A stretch of DNA of 40,773 bases from assembly GCA_937877085.1 (NCBI GenBank), contig CALEEY010000072.1, positions 1 to 40,773 on the forward strand, read 5' to 3'. Position numbers and translations under genes: made by a program. This document shows positions 31,948-40,773 of the stretch, piece after piece; position 1 is the stretch's first letter; the number at the start of each line of letters is the position of its first letter. The notes beneath the pieces are model-generated. The model made no database searches, was not told the origin of the DNA, and worked only from the letters and a program-made list of their open reading frames with translations. The stretch is from an uncultured Bacteroidota bacterium. Its GTDB lineage: Bacteria > Bacteroidota > Rhodothermia > Rhodothermales > UBA10348.

Positions 31948-33087
31948 ATGTCCAAATTTGTAGCGTTAACCCTAGGTGCTCTCGCTCTCGCCGTTTTTAC
32001 CTTCGTGGGGAATCCGGCCTTTGCGCAAACCCGAACCTTTTCCGAGGCGCCACAAATTCTATTGGGTCTACGGACAGATCGGTCCGCTTCGCTCGCGTTT
32101 GCCGATATCGATAAAGATGGCGATCTGGATGTCTTGGTGGCTAATGGTAGGCACTGGCCGGCTCAAAATGAGGTGTTTATTAATAACGGCAAGGGCCGCT
32201 TTATGGAGAGTTATCCCTTCGCTTTGGAAAGCCGAACAACGTATACCGTGCCCATGGCAGATTTGGATGGCGATGGGGATTTAGATGCCATAGAAGCCAA
32301 TGATTTGACGCAAAACCGTGTTTATCTGAACGACGGAATGGGACGGTTTAACGAAATAGCACCGCTAGGACCTGAAGTGGAATCCACTCGAAGCGTGAGC
32401 ATTGCCGATCTAAATGGAGACGGCAAGCCAGACGCCCTCGTAACCAACCGAGGCATGGAAAACGGCATTTACCTCGGAAATGGGGACGGCACTTTCGGCG
32501 CCAAAATACCGTTTGGAACGAGCGATGATTCCACTATTTCGGTGGCGGTAGAGGATATCGACTTAGATGGCAAACCCGATCTTGTTTTGGCAAATCGCGA
32601 TGGTGGTGCCAATTTCATCTATTTAAATGACGAGAAACTCAGCTTTTCACGCTCCATTCCTTACGGTAGCGGAATGGACGAGACGCGCTCGACGGTCGTA
32701 GGGGACCTAAATGCCGATGGACATCTCGACCTCGTGACCGCGAATATTGGCGAGGCGAACGGTATCTATTTCGGCAACGGAAAAGGCGACTTCAGTCAAG
32801 GGATTACGTTTGGAGCGAAAGACGGCGAGAGTTACGACGCCCTGTTGGTCGATTTAGACAAAGACGGGGATCTTGACATTGTAATTGCCAATGTGGGCTC
32901 GCAAAATGCCGTTTATTTCAATGACGGAACCGGTCGCAATTTTGTAGAAGTACTATTCGGCGGTGCCCAAGATCAGACCTACGGCATAGCAGTTGGCGAT
33001 GTGAACGGAGATGGCTTTCCTGATATCGGCGTCGCGAATTCCGATGGCCTAAACGGGATTCACCTCAACCAAGCTGCGCGCCGTTAA
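31948..33087 (+). CDS. Secreted FG-GAP/VCBS seven-bladed beta-propeller protein
   Basis: The 379-residue protein has a signal peptide cleaved at PAFA|Q27. Seven repeats follow, each with a calcium-loop DxDxDGxxD variant: DIDKDGDLD, DLDGDGDLD, DLNGDGKPD, DIDLDGKPD, DLNADGHLD, DLDKDGDLD, DVNGDGFPD. Each is followed by a V-x-A-N-x-G strand and an 'N-x-(V/I)-Y-x-N-x-G' blade edge. Seven units close a complete propeller. There is no C-terminal sorting domain or anchor, so it may be released. The role is probably binding of polysaccharide or protein; no enzyme motif is seen. Confidence 0.9.
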   Translation: MSKFVALTLGALALAVFTFVGNPAFAQTRTFSEAPQILLGLRTDRSASLAFADIDKDGDLDVLVANGRHWPAQNEVFINNGKGRFMESYPFALESRTTYTVPMADLDGDGDLDAIEANDLTQNRVYLNDGMGRFNEIAPLGPEVESTRSVSIADLNGDGKPDALVTNRGMENGIYLGNGDGTFGAKIPFGTSDDSTISVAVEDIDLDGKPDLVLANRDGGANFIYLNDEKLSFSRSIPYGSGMDETRSTVVGDLNADGHLDLVTANIGEANGIYFGNGKGDFSQGITFGAKDGESYDALLVDLDKDGDLDIVIANVGSQNAVYFNDGTGRNFVEVLFGGAQDQTYGIAVGDVNGDGFPDIGVANSDGLNGIHLNQAARR

Positions 33088-33166
33088 CCGCTTGCGCCGT
33101 TAACTCCTTGCGCCGCTTCAGGTCACCGATTTTCCAACTCGTGCCCGTTTTAGATCGCCTGGCGGT

Positions 33167-34636
33167 CTATTTGACTATGATCGTTTCCAGGTGAACCGGC
33201 GTTATTACCTGGGTTTGTGGGGATATGGCGGCGGCGGCCTCGATAAAAGGCTTAATATTTCGATCGATTCCCGACTGTTGGGAATAGCCATAGGGCAGAC
33301 GGAAATTATCCCAATGGGATGGAATGACCACCGCTGGATACCCAGTAACCTTTAGCAGCCGCTCGTCATATTTGTACAGACCCAGTCTCGATCCGTTGAT
33401 TCCCGCTAGCAGCACATCTGGGTGAATTCCCTCTAGTTCACGCTCGACAAAGTTCATGGAGCCCATGGTCAAGACGTCGTGATTTTCGAACCTAGCTAAA
33501 AACATCAACGAGCCGCCCTCTATAAACTGGTTGATGAGCAGAGGTGCTTTTAGAGGAGTGTTTTCGTCAAATCGTCTGGTGTCGAAATAGTGCTTTTCCT
33601 CCAGAGCGGAATGAATGGACGGTACGACGCGCACGGAAAAGCCCTCAAACTGATAGTCCTCGCCGCCCCCAACAGCGTACAACTGCTCTTCGGGAATACC
33701 ATATGCGCGCAGAATGGACATGGTCGTCTCCGTCCCAATGACCTTGGCACCGGTTTTCCGGGCGATATAGGGCACGTCTCCAAGGTGGTCAAAGTGTCCG
33801 TGATGCACCAGGATGAAATCGGCCTTTTTGATTATGCTATCGATTAAAACGGTGTCAGAAACGGCCACTGCGTCGCGCGCATAGTCCGGACGATGGTCTT
33901 CGGGGTCGCCTCCTCCGCCATATTTTAGGCGAGAGATATACGGATCGATAAGGACGGTCACATTCCCATCGTTAATTTCCCAACCAGCCGTTCCGAGGTA
34001 CTTCATGAGGAGCGGTTGACGGGCTTCGCTGGAAACGGCCCGCGCGTCCGAATCGTCGGTGACCTCAACAATCATTTCTATTTCGATGGACTGTCCCCGG
34101 GGCAATGATGCCATGCCGACTGCGGAGCGTGCGTGGCGGCCCCGTTCTCCAAAGACCTCGACAATCAGATCTGAAAAACCATTGATAACGGCAGGTTGAT
34201 CGCCAAAACTGGGGTCTGAATTGACCATTCCTAGTACTTTCACCACCCGCACGACCCGGTTCAGATTGCCGAGCATGTTTTTGAGGACCGCGAGTTGATT
34301 GATGGCCGTTTGGCGCGCGCCTTTATACCCCTCTTCAATCGTGACATCGGCGCCCACTTTTCCATGCAATTCACTCCCATCGGCGAATTTGGCGCCTTTT
34401 CCGGCCGTAAAGATCAAATTACCCGTCCTTACCCCATTAACGTAGTTGGCTACAGGGCTTTGAGGATTTGGGAGCGTAATGCCCAGTTCGACCAGGCGAG
34501 CCTCCGGGTCAAAAATGGCTTCATTTTGGGCGGCTTCATGCTGGGCGGCACCATTTTGAGCAAAAACAGTACTTGGCGCGCCCAAAAGGAAAAGCCCGGT
34601 GGCGAATAGAAAAACGCTTTTTAACTGCCTGAACAT
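33167..34636 (-). CDS. Secreted fusion: RidA domain plus metallo-beta-lactamase-fold hydrolase
   Basis: From the ATG at 34636 (an upstream TTG at 34642 adds two residues) the protein has 489 residues. The signal peptide ends VFA|Q, followed by three AQNEA-type repeats (26-40). Residues ~45-192 are a RidA domain (VRTGNLIFTAGKGAKFADGSELHGKVGAD ... RHARSAVGMASLPRGQSIEIEMIVEV) with its Arg170 retained. Residues ~205-489 are a metallo-beta-lactamase fold of the UlaG-like branch, with the metal motif HHGHFDH (278-284) and later VVPSIHSA, TMGSMNF and VIPSHWDN, whose His residues can complete the site. The fusion suggests enamine/imine hydrolysis coupled to ring or ester hydrolysis outside the cytoplasm (inference). 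Confidence 0.88.
   Translation of the reverse strand: MFRQLKSVFLFATGLFLLGAPSTVFAQNGAAQHEAAQNEAIFDPEARLVELGITLPNPQSPVANYVNGVRTGNLIFTAGKGAKFADGSELHGKVGADVTIEEGYKGARQTAINQLAVLKNMLGNLNRVVRVVKVLGMVNSDPSFGDQPAVINGFSDLIVEVFGERGRHARSAVGMASLPRGQSIEIEMIVEVTDDSDARAVSSEARQPLLMKYLGTAGWEINDGNVTVLIDPYISRLKYGGGGDPEDHRPDYARDAVAVSDTVLIDSIIKKADFILVHHGHFDHLGDVPYIARKTGAKVIGTETTMSILRAYGIPEEQLYAVGGGEDYQFEGFSVRVVPSIHSALEEKHYFDTRRFDENTPLKAPLLINQFIEGGSLMFLARFENHDVLTMGSMNFVERELEGIHPDVLLAGINGSRLGLYKYDERLLKVTGYPAVVIPSHWDNFRLPYGYSQQSGIDRNIKPFIEAAAAISPQTQVITPVHLETIIVK
34517..34561 (-). repeat. Three 15-bp tandem units (AQNGA, AQHEA, AQNEA) at the signal-peptide junction
   Basis: On the minus strand the codons GCTCAAAATGGTGCC, GCCCAGCATGAAGCC and GCCCAAAATGAAGCC follow each other immediately after the hydrophobic core. 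The first contains the predicted A|Q cleavage junction and each later copy reproduces it. The nucleotide copies differ at several third positions. Confidence 0.85.
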
Positions 34637-34712
34637 GGTCAAATATCTTTTGGTTTACTCACGAGGGGCAGGAAGATATCCCGCATTCGAGGGAACGAGC
34701 CGGCGCTTTTAC

Positions 34713-36980
34713 CTAGCCTTTGGGCTCGGAAACTTTAAGCCGTCCGCCAGACTCCAGATGCTCATATAAAAAGGTCGTAAGGAGCTCTCTCAGGTGCCGA
34801 CTGGTGCCCGGCCCTTCATAAATACCGTGCGACCGATTCGGATACGACATCATTTGGAACGGAAGGTTGTTTTCAATCAGTTTGTTGATGAGCCTTTCGG
34901 TGCCTTGGTAATGCACATTGTCGTCCCCAGTGCCGTGAACAATCAAGAGATTGCCTTTCAAATGCTCGGCATAGTTGATGGGCGATCCTTGACGATACCC
35001 TTCCGCATTATCCTGAGGAAGTCCCATATACCGCTCTTGATAAATGGTGTCGTACAGCCGCTGATCCGGAACGGGCGCCACCGACATCCCTACGTGGTAG
35101 AGGTCCGGATACCTAAACATCATGTTCAGTGTCATGGAACCGCCACCGCTCCAGCCCCAAATGCCGATGCGACTGGAGTCAACGTAAGACCAGGTGCTGA
35201 TTTTCTTGAGCGCGGCAGCCTGGTCAATGGATGCTAGGGTGCCAATATTACCGTAAATACTCTTACGCCATGCGCGGCCGCGAGGAGCAGGTGTCCCACG
35301 GTTGTCGATACTGATAACCAGATATCCCTGTTCGGCAATCATGTGATGCCAGAGCATCTGATCGCCACCATATTGATCCATGACCGTCTGATTCCAGGGT
35401 TCACCATAGACAAAAAACAGCACCGGATATTTATTTTTTGGGTCAAAATGCGATGGTTTGATCATCCAGCCATCCAGCGTAACCCCTTCGCCCACATCGA
35501 GCTTAAAGAAGGATGATTCGCCCAAGGTCAAAGCATTGATAGTGGCCTTCAGTTCGGCATTGTCGACTAGGTTTTTGACGACCTTGTGATCGGGTAGGGA
35601 AACGAGATTGATCGTAGTGGGAGTTCGAAAACCGGAGTGGGAGTGAATAGCCCACTTGGCATCGGCCGAAACTTGATAAGCATTCCAACCCGACTGGGTT
35701 GCCGGCGTCAACCGTACCGGCGCTCCACCTTTAATGGGAACGCGGTACAGGTAGCGCTGACCTGCATCATCAAACGAACCCGTGAAGTAGAGCCAACCGC
35801 CCTCGATGTCGATCCGAACAATACTTACGATGTCATACTCTCCATCCGTAATCAACGTCATTTTGCCTGTGTGGCGATCGACCAGGTAGGCGTGCCTCCA
35901 GCCATCGCGTTCGCTAACCCACGTAAATTGTTGGCTATCGTCGGTCCAAATCAGGTCGTCTACGGTTTCGAGCCACGCATCGTCGTGGTCTGTCATGAGC
36001 GTACGGCTAGCCCCCGTCTTCGCATTCGCCATGCGAACTTCATTGGTGTTCTGTAGGCGGTTCATGTGCTGAATGATCAACTCTTCGGAGTTATCCGCCC
36101 AGTCCATTCGAGGTAAATAATGATTTCTGTGGTCGTCATTGTCCACCACCCAAGTTGTCTCACCGCCGTCGGCTGAAACCACACCAATTCGAATAGCCGA
36201 GTTGGTTGTACCCGCTTTCGGGTACTGGACAGGAATTACCTTGGAATAGATCGAGTCCGTGTTGTTGATCATCAAGAACTCTCCGATTCCCTCCGCATCG
36301 AGTTGCCAGTAAGCAATCTTTTTACTGTCAGGGCTCCATCTGAAGGCGTCGCGCAGGTAGAATTCCTCCTCGTTTACCCAATCCGTAGTACCGTTTATGG
36401 TGGTCCTTGAGCCGTCGTGCGTGAGTTGGGTGATGGCACCGCCAGCCAAAGCCTCTACATAAATGTTGTTTTCGGTGACGTAAGAGGCTTTTTCCCCGTC
36501 GGGGGATATTTTGGCAAACATGAGAGTCGACGGAGTGGCAAACGCCCCTATCTGCTGGAGATGACGGGTGCTTCTATCCAGAATCCAGTAGTCTCCGCGC
36601 GTATTATCACGCCAAACGCGCGCCGTATTGGTGAAAATAACGGCTTTGGTTCCATCTGGCGACCACGAATAGTTGTCAATGGACAACGGCTCGGTCGATC
36701 CAGCCGGAATGAGATCGGCGGCGGATACCATGACTTCTCGACTTCCAGTTGCTGGATTGTACCTAACAATATCTTGTCCGCTTGAGCGAGCACTTGAGGC
36801 TTCCACCGTAGTGTATCCCGATCCGTCCTCGAGCCAACGCGCCGGCCCGAACCCCTCGCTTGCAAAATCGGAAGAACTGAAAAGTCGTTCAAGCGTGAGC
36901 TTCGAAGCATCTGATTTTTGGGCCAGCGCATTTGAGGCAATCAGAAGAAAACACAGGCTGAGAAATAGGGCTCGTTTCAT
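34713..36980 (-). CDS. Dipeptidyl peptidase IV (S9B prolyl peptidase)
   Basis: From the ATG at 36980 the protein has 755 residues with a signal peptide ending ALA|Q. The N-terminal eight-bladed propeller domain runs to about 490 and contains the DPP-IV double-glutamate dipeptide anchor (TDWVNEEEFY). The catalytic alpha/beta-hydrolase domain follows, with Ser611 in GWSGGG, Asp686 in HGTGDD and His718 in RSHGI. The Ser-Asp and Asp-His spacings (75 and 32) are close to those of mammalian DPP-IV. It removes X-Pro or X-Ala dipeptides from peptide N-termini, probably in the periplasm, helping to use peptides as nutrient. An earlier ATG at 37040 would place 20 polar residues before the signal peptide. 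Confidence 0.95.
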   Translation of the reverse strand: MKRALFLSLCFLLIASNALAQKSDASKLTLERLFSSSDFASEGFGPARWLEDGSGYTTVEASSARSSGQDIVRYNPATGSREVMVSAADLIPAGSTEPLSIDNYSWSPDGTKAVIFTNTARVWRDNTRGDYWILDRSTRHLQQIGAFATPSTLMFAKISPDGEKASYVTENNIYVEALAGGAITQLTHDGSRTTINGTTDWVNEEEFYLRDAFRWSPDSKKIAYWQLDAEGIGEFLMINNTDSIYSKVIPVQYPKAGTTNSAIRIGVVSADGGETTWVVDNDDHRNHYLPRMDWADNSEELIIQHMNRLQNTNEVRMANAKTGASRTLMTDHDDAWLETVDDLIWTDDSQQFTWVSERDGWRHAYLVDRHTGKMTLITDGEYDIVSIVRIDIEGGWLYFTGSFDDAGQRYLYRVPIKGGAPVRLTPATQSGWNAYQVSADAKWAIHSHSGFRTPTTINLVSLPDHKVVKNLVDNAELKATINALTLGESSFFKLDVGEGVTLDGWMIKPSHFDPKNKYPVLFFVYGEPWNQTVMDQYGGDQMLWHHMIAEQGYLVISIDNRGTPAPRGRAWRKSIYGNIGTLASIDQAAALKKISTWSYVDSSRIGIWGWSGGGSMTLNMMFRYPDLYHVGMSVAPVPDQRLYDTIYQERYMGLPQDNAEGYRQGSPINYAEHLKGNLLIVHGTGDDNVHYQGTERLINKLIENNLPFQMMSYPNRSHGIYEGPGTSRHLRELLTTFLYEHLESGGRLKVSEPKG

Positions 36981-37133
36981 TTTGTTTTTGAAGGGATCAG
37001 GAGTGTTCGAGCAGAAAGATCTGTGAGAGTGTAAGTACAACTAGTCGGCGTCACATTTTAGTAAAAAACCATCAAAGATTTTGAGATTATTGTTATTTAA
37101 AGGAAGGGACATCCTCAAATTGGAAGCCGATAC

Positions 37134-37832
37134 CTACTCTTTTATCAGGTTGATCGATGCGTCTGCAAACCGTTGGCCCATAAGGAGATAGCCGTTTACG
37201 GACATGTGCAGATCGTTTTCAATTTCTAGTCCTTGCTGGTTCAGACCATCGTTCAGGTCGTCCGTGTCAATCCAAGCTCCTTTTGGATAGCTTTCAGCCG
37301 TTTGAACGAGGACGTCTCGAATCATAGTCCAGTGGGGATATTGATCATTGTCCATACCGAAATCGGATAGACGTCCAATCACCAAATGAATGTCGTCGCG
37401 GCCAAGGTCCTGTTTTAACTGATCCATAACTCCGAGTAGGCTCTCTGCGTATACCGCGCCGTTCGATTCGCGGGCGTCTCGTTCTCCTTGCATCCACACA
37501 AATGTGACAGTAGAAAAGGAACGACCTGCGACAACTGAATCTACCTTAGCCATCATGTGGTCGTAGAGATCTCCGATGGCAACAGGTTCACTACCTTCAG
37601 CCAATTTCCAGTTCTTGTACCACCGCCGGATGGGTTGTCCTCCCCACGCGTCCTTAACAACCACCACATTTTCTGCCCCAAATTCGGCCTGGACAGCCGG
37701 AATAAATGAATCTTCTGGATTCAATTGCTCCATGTTGGATTGGCCAGAAAGGATAAACAGATGGGTACTTGGGTCCTTCCCGCAGGCTAGTGCCAGAAAA
37801 GAGAGGATAAATAGATAGCTAATTGACTTCAT
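37134..37832 (-). CDS. SGNH/sialate-O-acetylesterase-like lipoprotein
   Basis: From the ATG at 37832 the protein has 232 residues with lipobox LALAC (Cys17). The nucleophile motif HLFILSGQSNM (Ser32) and the late DLHMSVNGY (Asp207, His209) form the SGNH triad of the SASA/GDSL carbohydrate esterases. The middle block FVWMQGERDA, with the W-x-QGE-x-D element, is the family's typical block III. Such enzymes remove acetyl groups from sugars such as sialic acid or xylan. The next genes (MFS transporter, sulfatase) suit a decorated-glycan role. Confidence 0.88.
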   Translation of the reverse strand: MKSISYLFILSFLALACGKDPSTHLFILSGQSNMEQLNPEDSFIPAVQAEFGAENVVVVKDAWGGQPIRRWYKNWKLAEGSEPVAIGDLYDHMMAKVDSVVAGRSFSTVTFVWMQGERDARESNGAVYAESLLGVMDQLKQDLGRDDIHLVIGRLSDFGMDNDQYPHWTMIRDVLVQTAESYPKGAWIDTDDLNDGLNQQGLEIENDLHMSVNGYLLMGQRFADASINLIKE

Positions 37833-38116
37833 CGTGTCTCGTCGAAAAAGGGTGGGGAATGCCTTTAATAAGGCATATCTCACCGAATATCAAAACATTC
37901 GGTCGGATAAATCTCGGCGTTTTGCACTTATCGCGGGTCAGGTCATAGTGTGCACTGCCATTTAATCTGAGACATTGGATGCTGAAAGTTTCAAAATAAT
38001 TTCTATGTTGCGCCAAAAGGTTGCGATCCAGACATTCGATAGTGTAGATTTTGTACGGATCTGACCTTCAATTGATGGTCCATTTTCACCCTCCTTCACC
38101 CATCCCGATAATCACG

Positions 38117-39322
38117 ATGAATACTGAGCGGCGACTTTTTTACGGCAGCTGTTTCGCACTAATCACCACTGCACTTTCGTTCAGTATCAGGGCAGGTATT
38201 CTCGGTCAACTCGGAGCGGAATTAAGTTTCAGCGCTGAACAGTTGGGCTGGATCAATTCGATGTGGTTTCTGGGATTCCCCATTTCCATGGTAATCGGTG
38301 GATTGGTCTACCACACGGTCGGCCCACGGAAGATTATGCAGTTCGCGTTTTTTGCGCACGCGGTTGGTATTGTTATGACCATCTATTCGGGCAGCTTCAT
38401 CGGCCTTTTGGTTTCGACCCTACTGATCGGCTTAGGCAACGGATGCACCGAGGCTGCCTGTAATCCGATGATCGCCGACACGTATGAAGGTGTGAGGATG
38501 AGCAAGATGTTGAATCGCTTCCATATGTGGTTTCCTGGTGGAATCGTGATTGGCAGTCTCATTTCCAAGTTTATGACAGACGCGAGCTTCAGTTGGGAGG
38601 CCCAGATTTGGGTTATCCTGATTCCAACGCTCATTTACGCCTGGCTTTTCTGGGGCCAGAAATTTCCTGAAGCGAAAGTGGAAGAAGCTACCCAGGTTTC
38701 CAAGAATTTCCAGGCCATGCTTTCTCCGATGTTTCTGTTCATCTTTGCCTGCATGGCGTTGACCGCTATTACTGAGTTTGGTCCGCAGCAGTGGGTTGGC
38801 CTCATTCTTTCAAGCAGCGGGGCACAGCCTATGCTCATTCTGGCACTCGTTACAGGACTTATGGCGGTCGCAAGGTATTTCGGCGGCGACGCCGTTGGCA
38901 AATTCAGTCTAACCGGCGTCCTTTTGGGTTCAGCTGTTTTGGCAACCATCGGGGTTTATCTGTTCAGTACCCAAACGGGCGCCATGGCTTACGTAGCTGC
39001 AATTGTCTACGCTCTCGGAATCGCGTACTTCTGGCCAAACATGATTGGATTTGTAGCAAACAAGATCCCCCAAAGTGGGGCTCTTGGCATGTCGATCGTC
39101 GGAGCGGTCGGTATGTTTTCCTCCTCCATATTCCAGCCTATTATCGGTGGCTGGATTGATGAAGACCGAGGTGCAGCAGCAGCTACGGGACTTACCGGGG
39201 ACGCGTTGGAACTCGTTGCAGGGCAAGCGACTTTGGGAACCATGGTCATCTTCCCGGCCATTCTAGTGGTCTTGTTTACGATTCTTCATTTCTGGGTCAG
39301 AAAGCAAGAGGCAACGGCCTGA
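38117..39322 (+). CDS. Major facilitator superfamily transporter
   Basis: From the ATG at 38117 (in the context CACGATG) the protein has 401 residues and 12 predicted helices. It opens with RRLFYGSCFALITTALSFSIRAGILGQLGAELSFSAEQLGWINSMW and has an MFS loop-2-like GGLVYHTVGPRKIM. GLGNGCTEAACNPMIADTY and a long central loop near 190-205 follow. The pattern resembles sugar or nucleoside-type MFS permeases, but the substrate cannot be fixed. A sulfatase gene follows 242 bases downstream on the same strand. It is divergent from the esterase across 284 bases. Confidence 0.85.
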   Translation: MNTERRLFYGSCFALITTALSFSIRAGILGQLGAELSFSAEQLGWINSMWFLGFPISMVIGGLVYHTVGPRKIMQFAFFAHAVGIVMTIYSGSFIGLLVSTLLIGLGNGCTEAACNPMIADTYEGVRMSKMLNRFHMWFPGGIVIGSLISKFMTDASFSWEAQIWVILIPTLIYAWLFWGQKFPEAKVEEATQVSKNFQAMLSPMFLFIFACMALTAITEFGPQQWVGLILSSSGAQPMLILALVTGLMAVARYFGGDAVGKFSLTGVLLGSAVLATIGVYLFSTQTGAMAYVAAIVYALGIAYFWPNMIGFVANKIPQSGALGMSIVGAVGMFSSSIFQPIIGGWIDEDRGAAAATGLTGDALELVAGQATLGTMVIFPAILVVLFTILHFWVRKQEATA

Positions 39323-39564
39323 TCTGGCAACAAGACGATCTGGTTCATGAAAAATCTTGAGGTCCGACTCATCGCCGATGAGTACGTGGAGTCCATCGCT
39401 GGATGGCGCCGAAGCTCTCATGATGATAAGTTTATGGCCTTAAGAAGGCTCTGTTGGGCCTTATTTCAACAACTGGCCACTTCCTAGGCAGTGTATCGTC
39501 GATTATGACTCTGGGTAAGAATAATTTACGACCGCACCTACGTTCTCACTGAACCACAACTATC

Positions 39565-40773
39565 ATGATACATCGCCGCACGTTTATTCAGCAGCTGGCC
39601 GCCGCAGGCGTTGCTGTCACCATTCCAGGAGTATGGGGCTGTGGGTCGGCGATGGGCGCGGGAAAACGACCCAATTTTGTGGTTTTTTTGGCGGACGATC
39701 TTGGCTATGGTGATTTGGCCTCATACGGCAATGAAATCATACAGACCCCACATATCGATCGTCTCGCGAATCAAGGGATGCGATTCACGGATTTTCACTC
39801 CGCTGGCACGGTTTGCTCTCCTTCGCGTGCTGGGTTGCTTACAGGTCGAAACCCGTATCGCTCCGGCTTTTACTACATCGCCGGAAGCGGCATGCATCTT
39901 AAGCGCGACGAGATTACTGTTGCTTCGCTTTTGGCGGCGAACGGATATGATACTTGTTTCGTTGGCAAATGGCACCTGAGTCGATTTGACCAGCAGTCCA
40001 GCACACTGCCTACCCCGGGCGACCACGGCTTTGATCACTGGTTCGCTACCGCAGTAAACGCCTTCGAAGGCCCTGAAAACCCTACAACGTTCTTCCGGAA
40101 CGGTGAGAGGGTGGGCGAAGTGGATGGTTGGTATTGCGATGTAATCGTCGAAGAAGCTCTCACTTGGCTGCGCAATCGTCCCGATCAAGACAAACCGTAC
40201 TTTTTATACCTGTGCAGCCACGAGCCGCACACACCGCTTGACCCTCCAGATTCGTACGCGGATGCCTACGATTCTGCCCGTGTGGACAGTCTTGAGCGAT
40301 TGGCGAAATACGGGGGAGTAGATCGCCCGGATTACGACATCAGACCGCTCAAGAAATATTACTACGGAACAGTGACCCAGCTCGACAACGCTTTTGGCAA
40401 CTTGATGACGGGCATCGATGCGCTGGGTGAGGAGGACAACACGCTCGTGATGTTCACGAGTGACAACGGGCCGGAATCTCCCGTAAATTTTGAAGAGTCC
40501 CGCGGCGAGTGGGATGACGTTTCTCGCGACCGCTCGTTTGGGACCCCAGGTCAATGGAGAGGAATGAAGCGTTTTCCCTACGAAGGGGGCCACCGCGTGC
40601 CGGGAATTGTCCGATGGGTCGGGAAGATTGAGTCGGGAACGGTGAACGAATCACTCATTAACGGAACTGATTTCCTTCCCACTATGCTGGAGCTTGCCGG
40701 CGTGGCATTGCCAACCGATCGCGCGCTGGATGGCGTGAGCTTGGACATCGCTGCAGGCGAAGTGCATGGAGTG
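39565..40773 (+). CDS. Tat-exported sulfatase (arylsulfatase family), cut by the window edge
   Basis: The ATG at 39565 opens a frame of 403 codons running off the window. The N-terminus HRRTFIQQLAAAGVAVTIPG is a twin-arginine signal. The sulfatase core begins RPNFVVFLADDLGYGD (metal Asp44/Asp45). The formylglycine site is CSPSR with Cys84 (Cys-type), followed by AGLLTGR, GYDTCFVGKWHLS and FTSDNGPE (metal Asp/Asn). PYFLYLCSHEPHTPL supplies further active-site His. The Cys must be converted to formylglycine by a maturase that is not in this window. The substrate, such as a sulfated algal glycan, is not decidable. At least part of the C-terminus is missing. Confidence 0.93.
   Translation, partial: MIHRRTFIQQLAAAGVAVTIPGVWGCGSAMGAGKRPNFVVFLADDLGYGDLASYGNEIIQTPHIDRLANQGMRFTDFHSAGTVCSPSRAGLLTGRNPYRSGFYYIAGSGMHLKRDEITVASLLAANGYDTCFVGKWHLSRFDQQSSTLPTPGDHGFDHWFATAVNAFEGPENPTTFFRNGERVGEVDGWYCDVIVEEALTWLRNRPDQDKPYFLYLCSHEPHTPLDPPDSYADAYDSARVDSLERLAKYGGVDRPDYDIRPLKKYYYGTVTQLDNAFGNLMTGIDALGEEDNTLVMFTSDNGPESPVNFEESRGEWDDVSRDRSFGTPGQWRGMKRFPYEGGHRVPGIVRWVGKIESGTVNESLINGTDFLPTMLELAGVALPTDRALDGVSLDIAAGEVHGV

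Noticed and set aside
39347-39487. 46-codon frame (MKNLEVRLIADEYVESIAGW...) between the MFS and sulfatase genes
   Set aside because: Plausible codons but too short, no recognised family and no clear ribosome site; not enough to call a gene.

Overview
The window looks like chromosome of a marine member of the Bacteroidota/Rhodothermota. The main clue is its exported proteins: at least ten have a signal peptide whose predicted cleavage is followed directly by glutamine (for example LRA|Q, VMA|Q, ALA|Q, AFA|Q, VSA|Q). This is the 'Q-rule' described for Bacteroidetes signal peptidase I substrates. The gene content fits: a reaction-centre-type c-type cytochrome, DUF2911, S9B dipeptidyl peptidase, FG-GAP protein, Tat-exported sulfatase, sodium-dependent transporter and two-domain secreted rhodanese. 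No rRNA, tRNA, phage, IS element or CRISPR was recognised.

Layout. 1-4491 (minus strand): a CBM9-like secreted protein cut by the window edge, a RidA lipoprotein, a secreted M20 amidohydrolase, a dihaem cytochrome with TPRs, a YbjQ protein and an AI-2E-family permease. 4641-7695 (plus): a DUF47-PiT phosphate module followed by a secreted GH18 protein. 7738-9347 (minus): a decayed FecR/YheT junction, a membrane-anchored peroxiredoxin and a small GIY-YIG protein. 9502-25664 (plus): a type Vd-like patatin autotransporter; three large ion transporters (SulP, KefC-like CPA2, SLC12-like) interrupted by a methyltransferase/ATP-grasp fusion; PhnA; a 15-unit, 20-21 bp non-coding repeat array; a DeaD/CsdA-like helicase; a DUF45 metallopeptidase; and an RhlE-like helicase. 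25750-29967: a broken GH29 fucosidase, an NSS transporter, a very strong 22-bp hairpin, a DUF2231 membrane protein divergent from a membrane-tethered LuxR-type regulator, an SUI1/YciH protein and a broken receiver domain. 30016-40773: a secreted degradative set comprising DUF2911, two-domain rhodanese, seven-bladed FG-GAP propeller, RidA-metallo-beta-lactamase fusion, DPP-IV, sialate-O-acetylesterase-like lipoprotein, MFS transporter and a sulfatase cut by the right edge.

How it fits together. Much of the content serves scavenging of peptides and decorated, probably sulfated, polysaccharides outside the cytoplasm, plus ion and phosphate homeostasis. Three observations deserve most attention. 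First, three unrelated exported proteins carry short tandem repeats that multiply the signal-peptidase/Q-rule junction itself: (SAAAQE)5, (SGQNNA)5 and (AQNEA)3. Second, a degenerate array with a two-helical-turn period sits directly upstream of a DEAD-box helicase gene. Third, there are unusual fusions (RidA-MBL, methyltransferase-ATP-grasp). The window also holds three gene ruins with readable deletion or stop scars. Functions are read from sequence motifs by eye; no database search was run.
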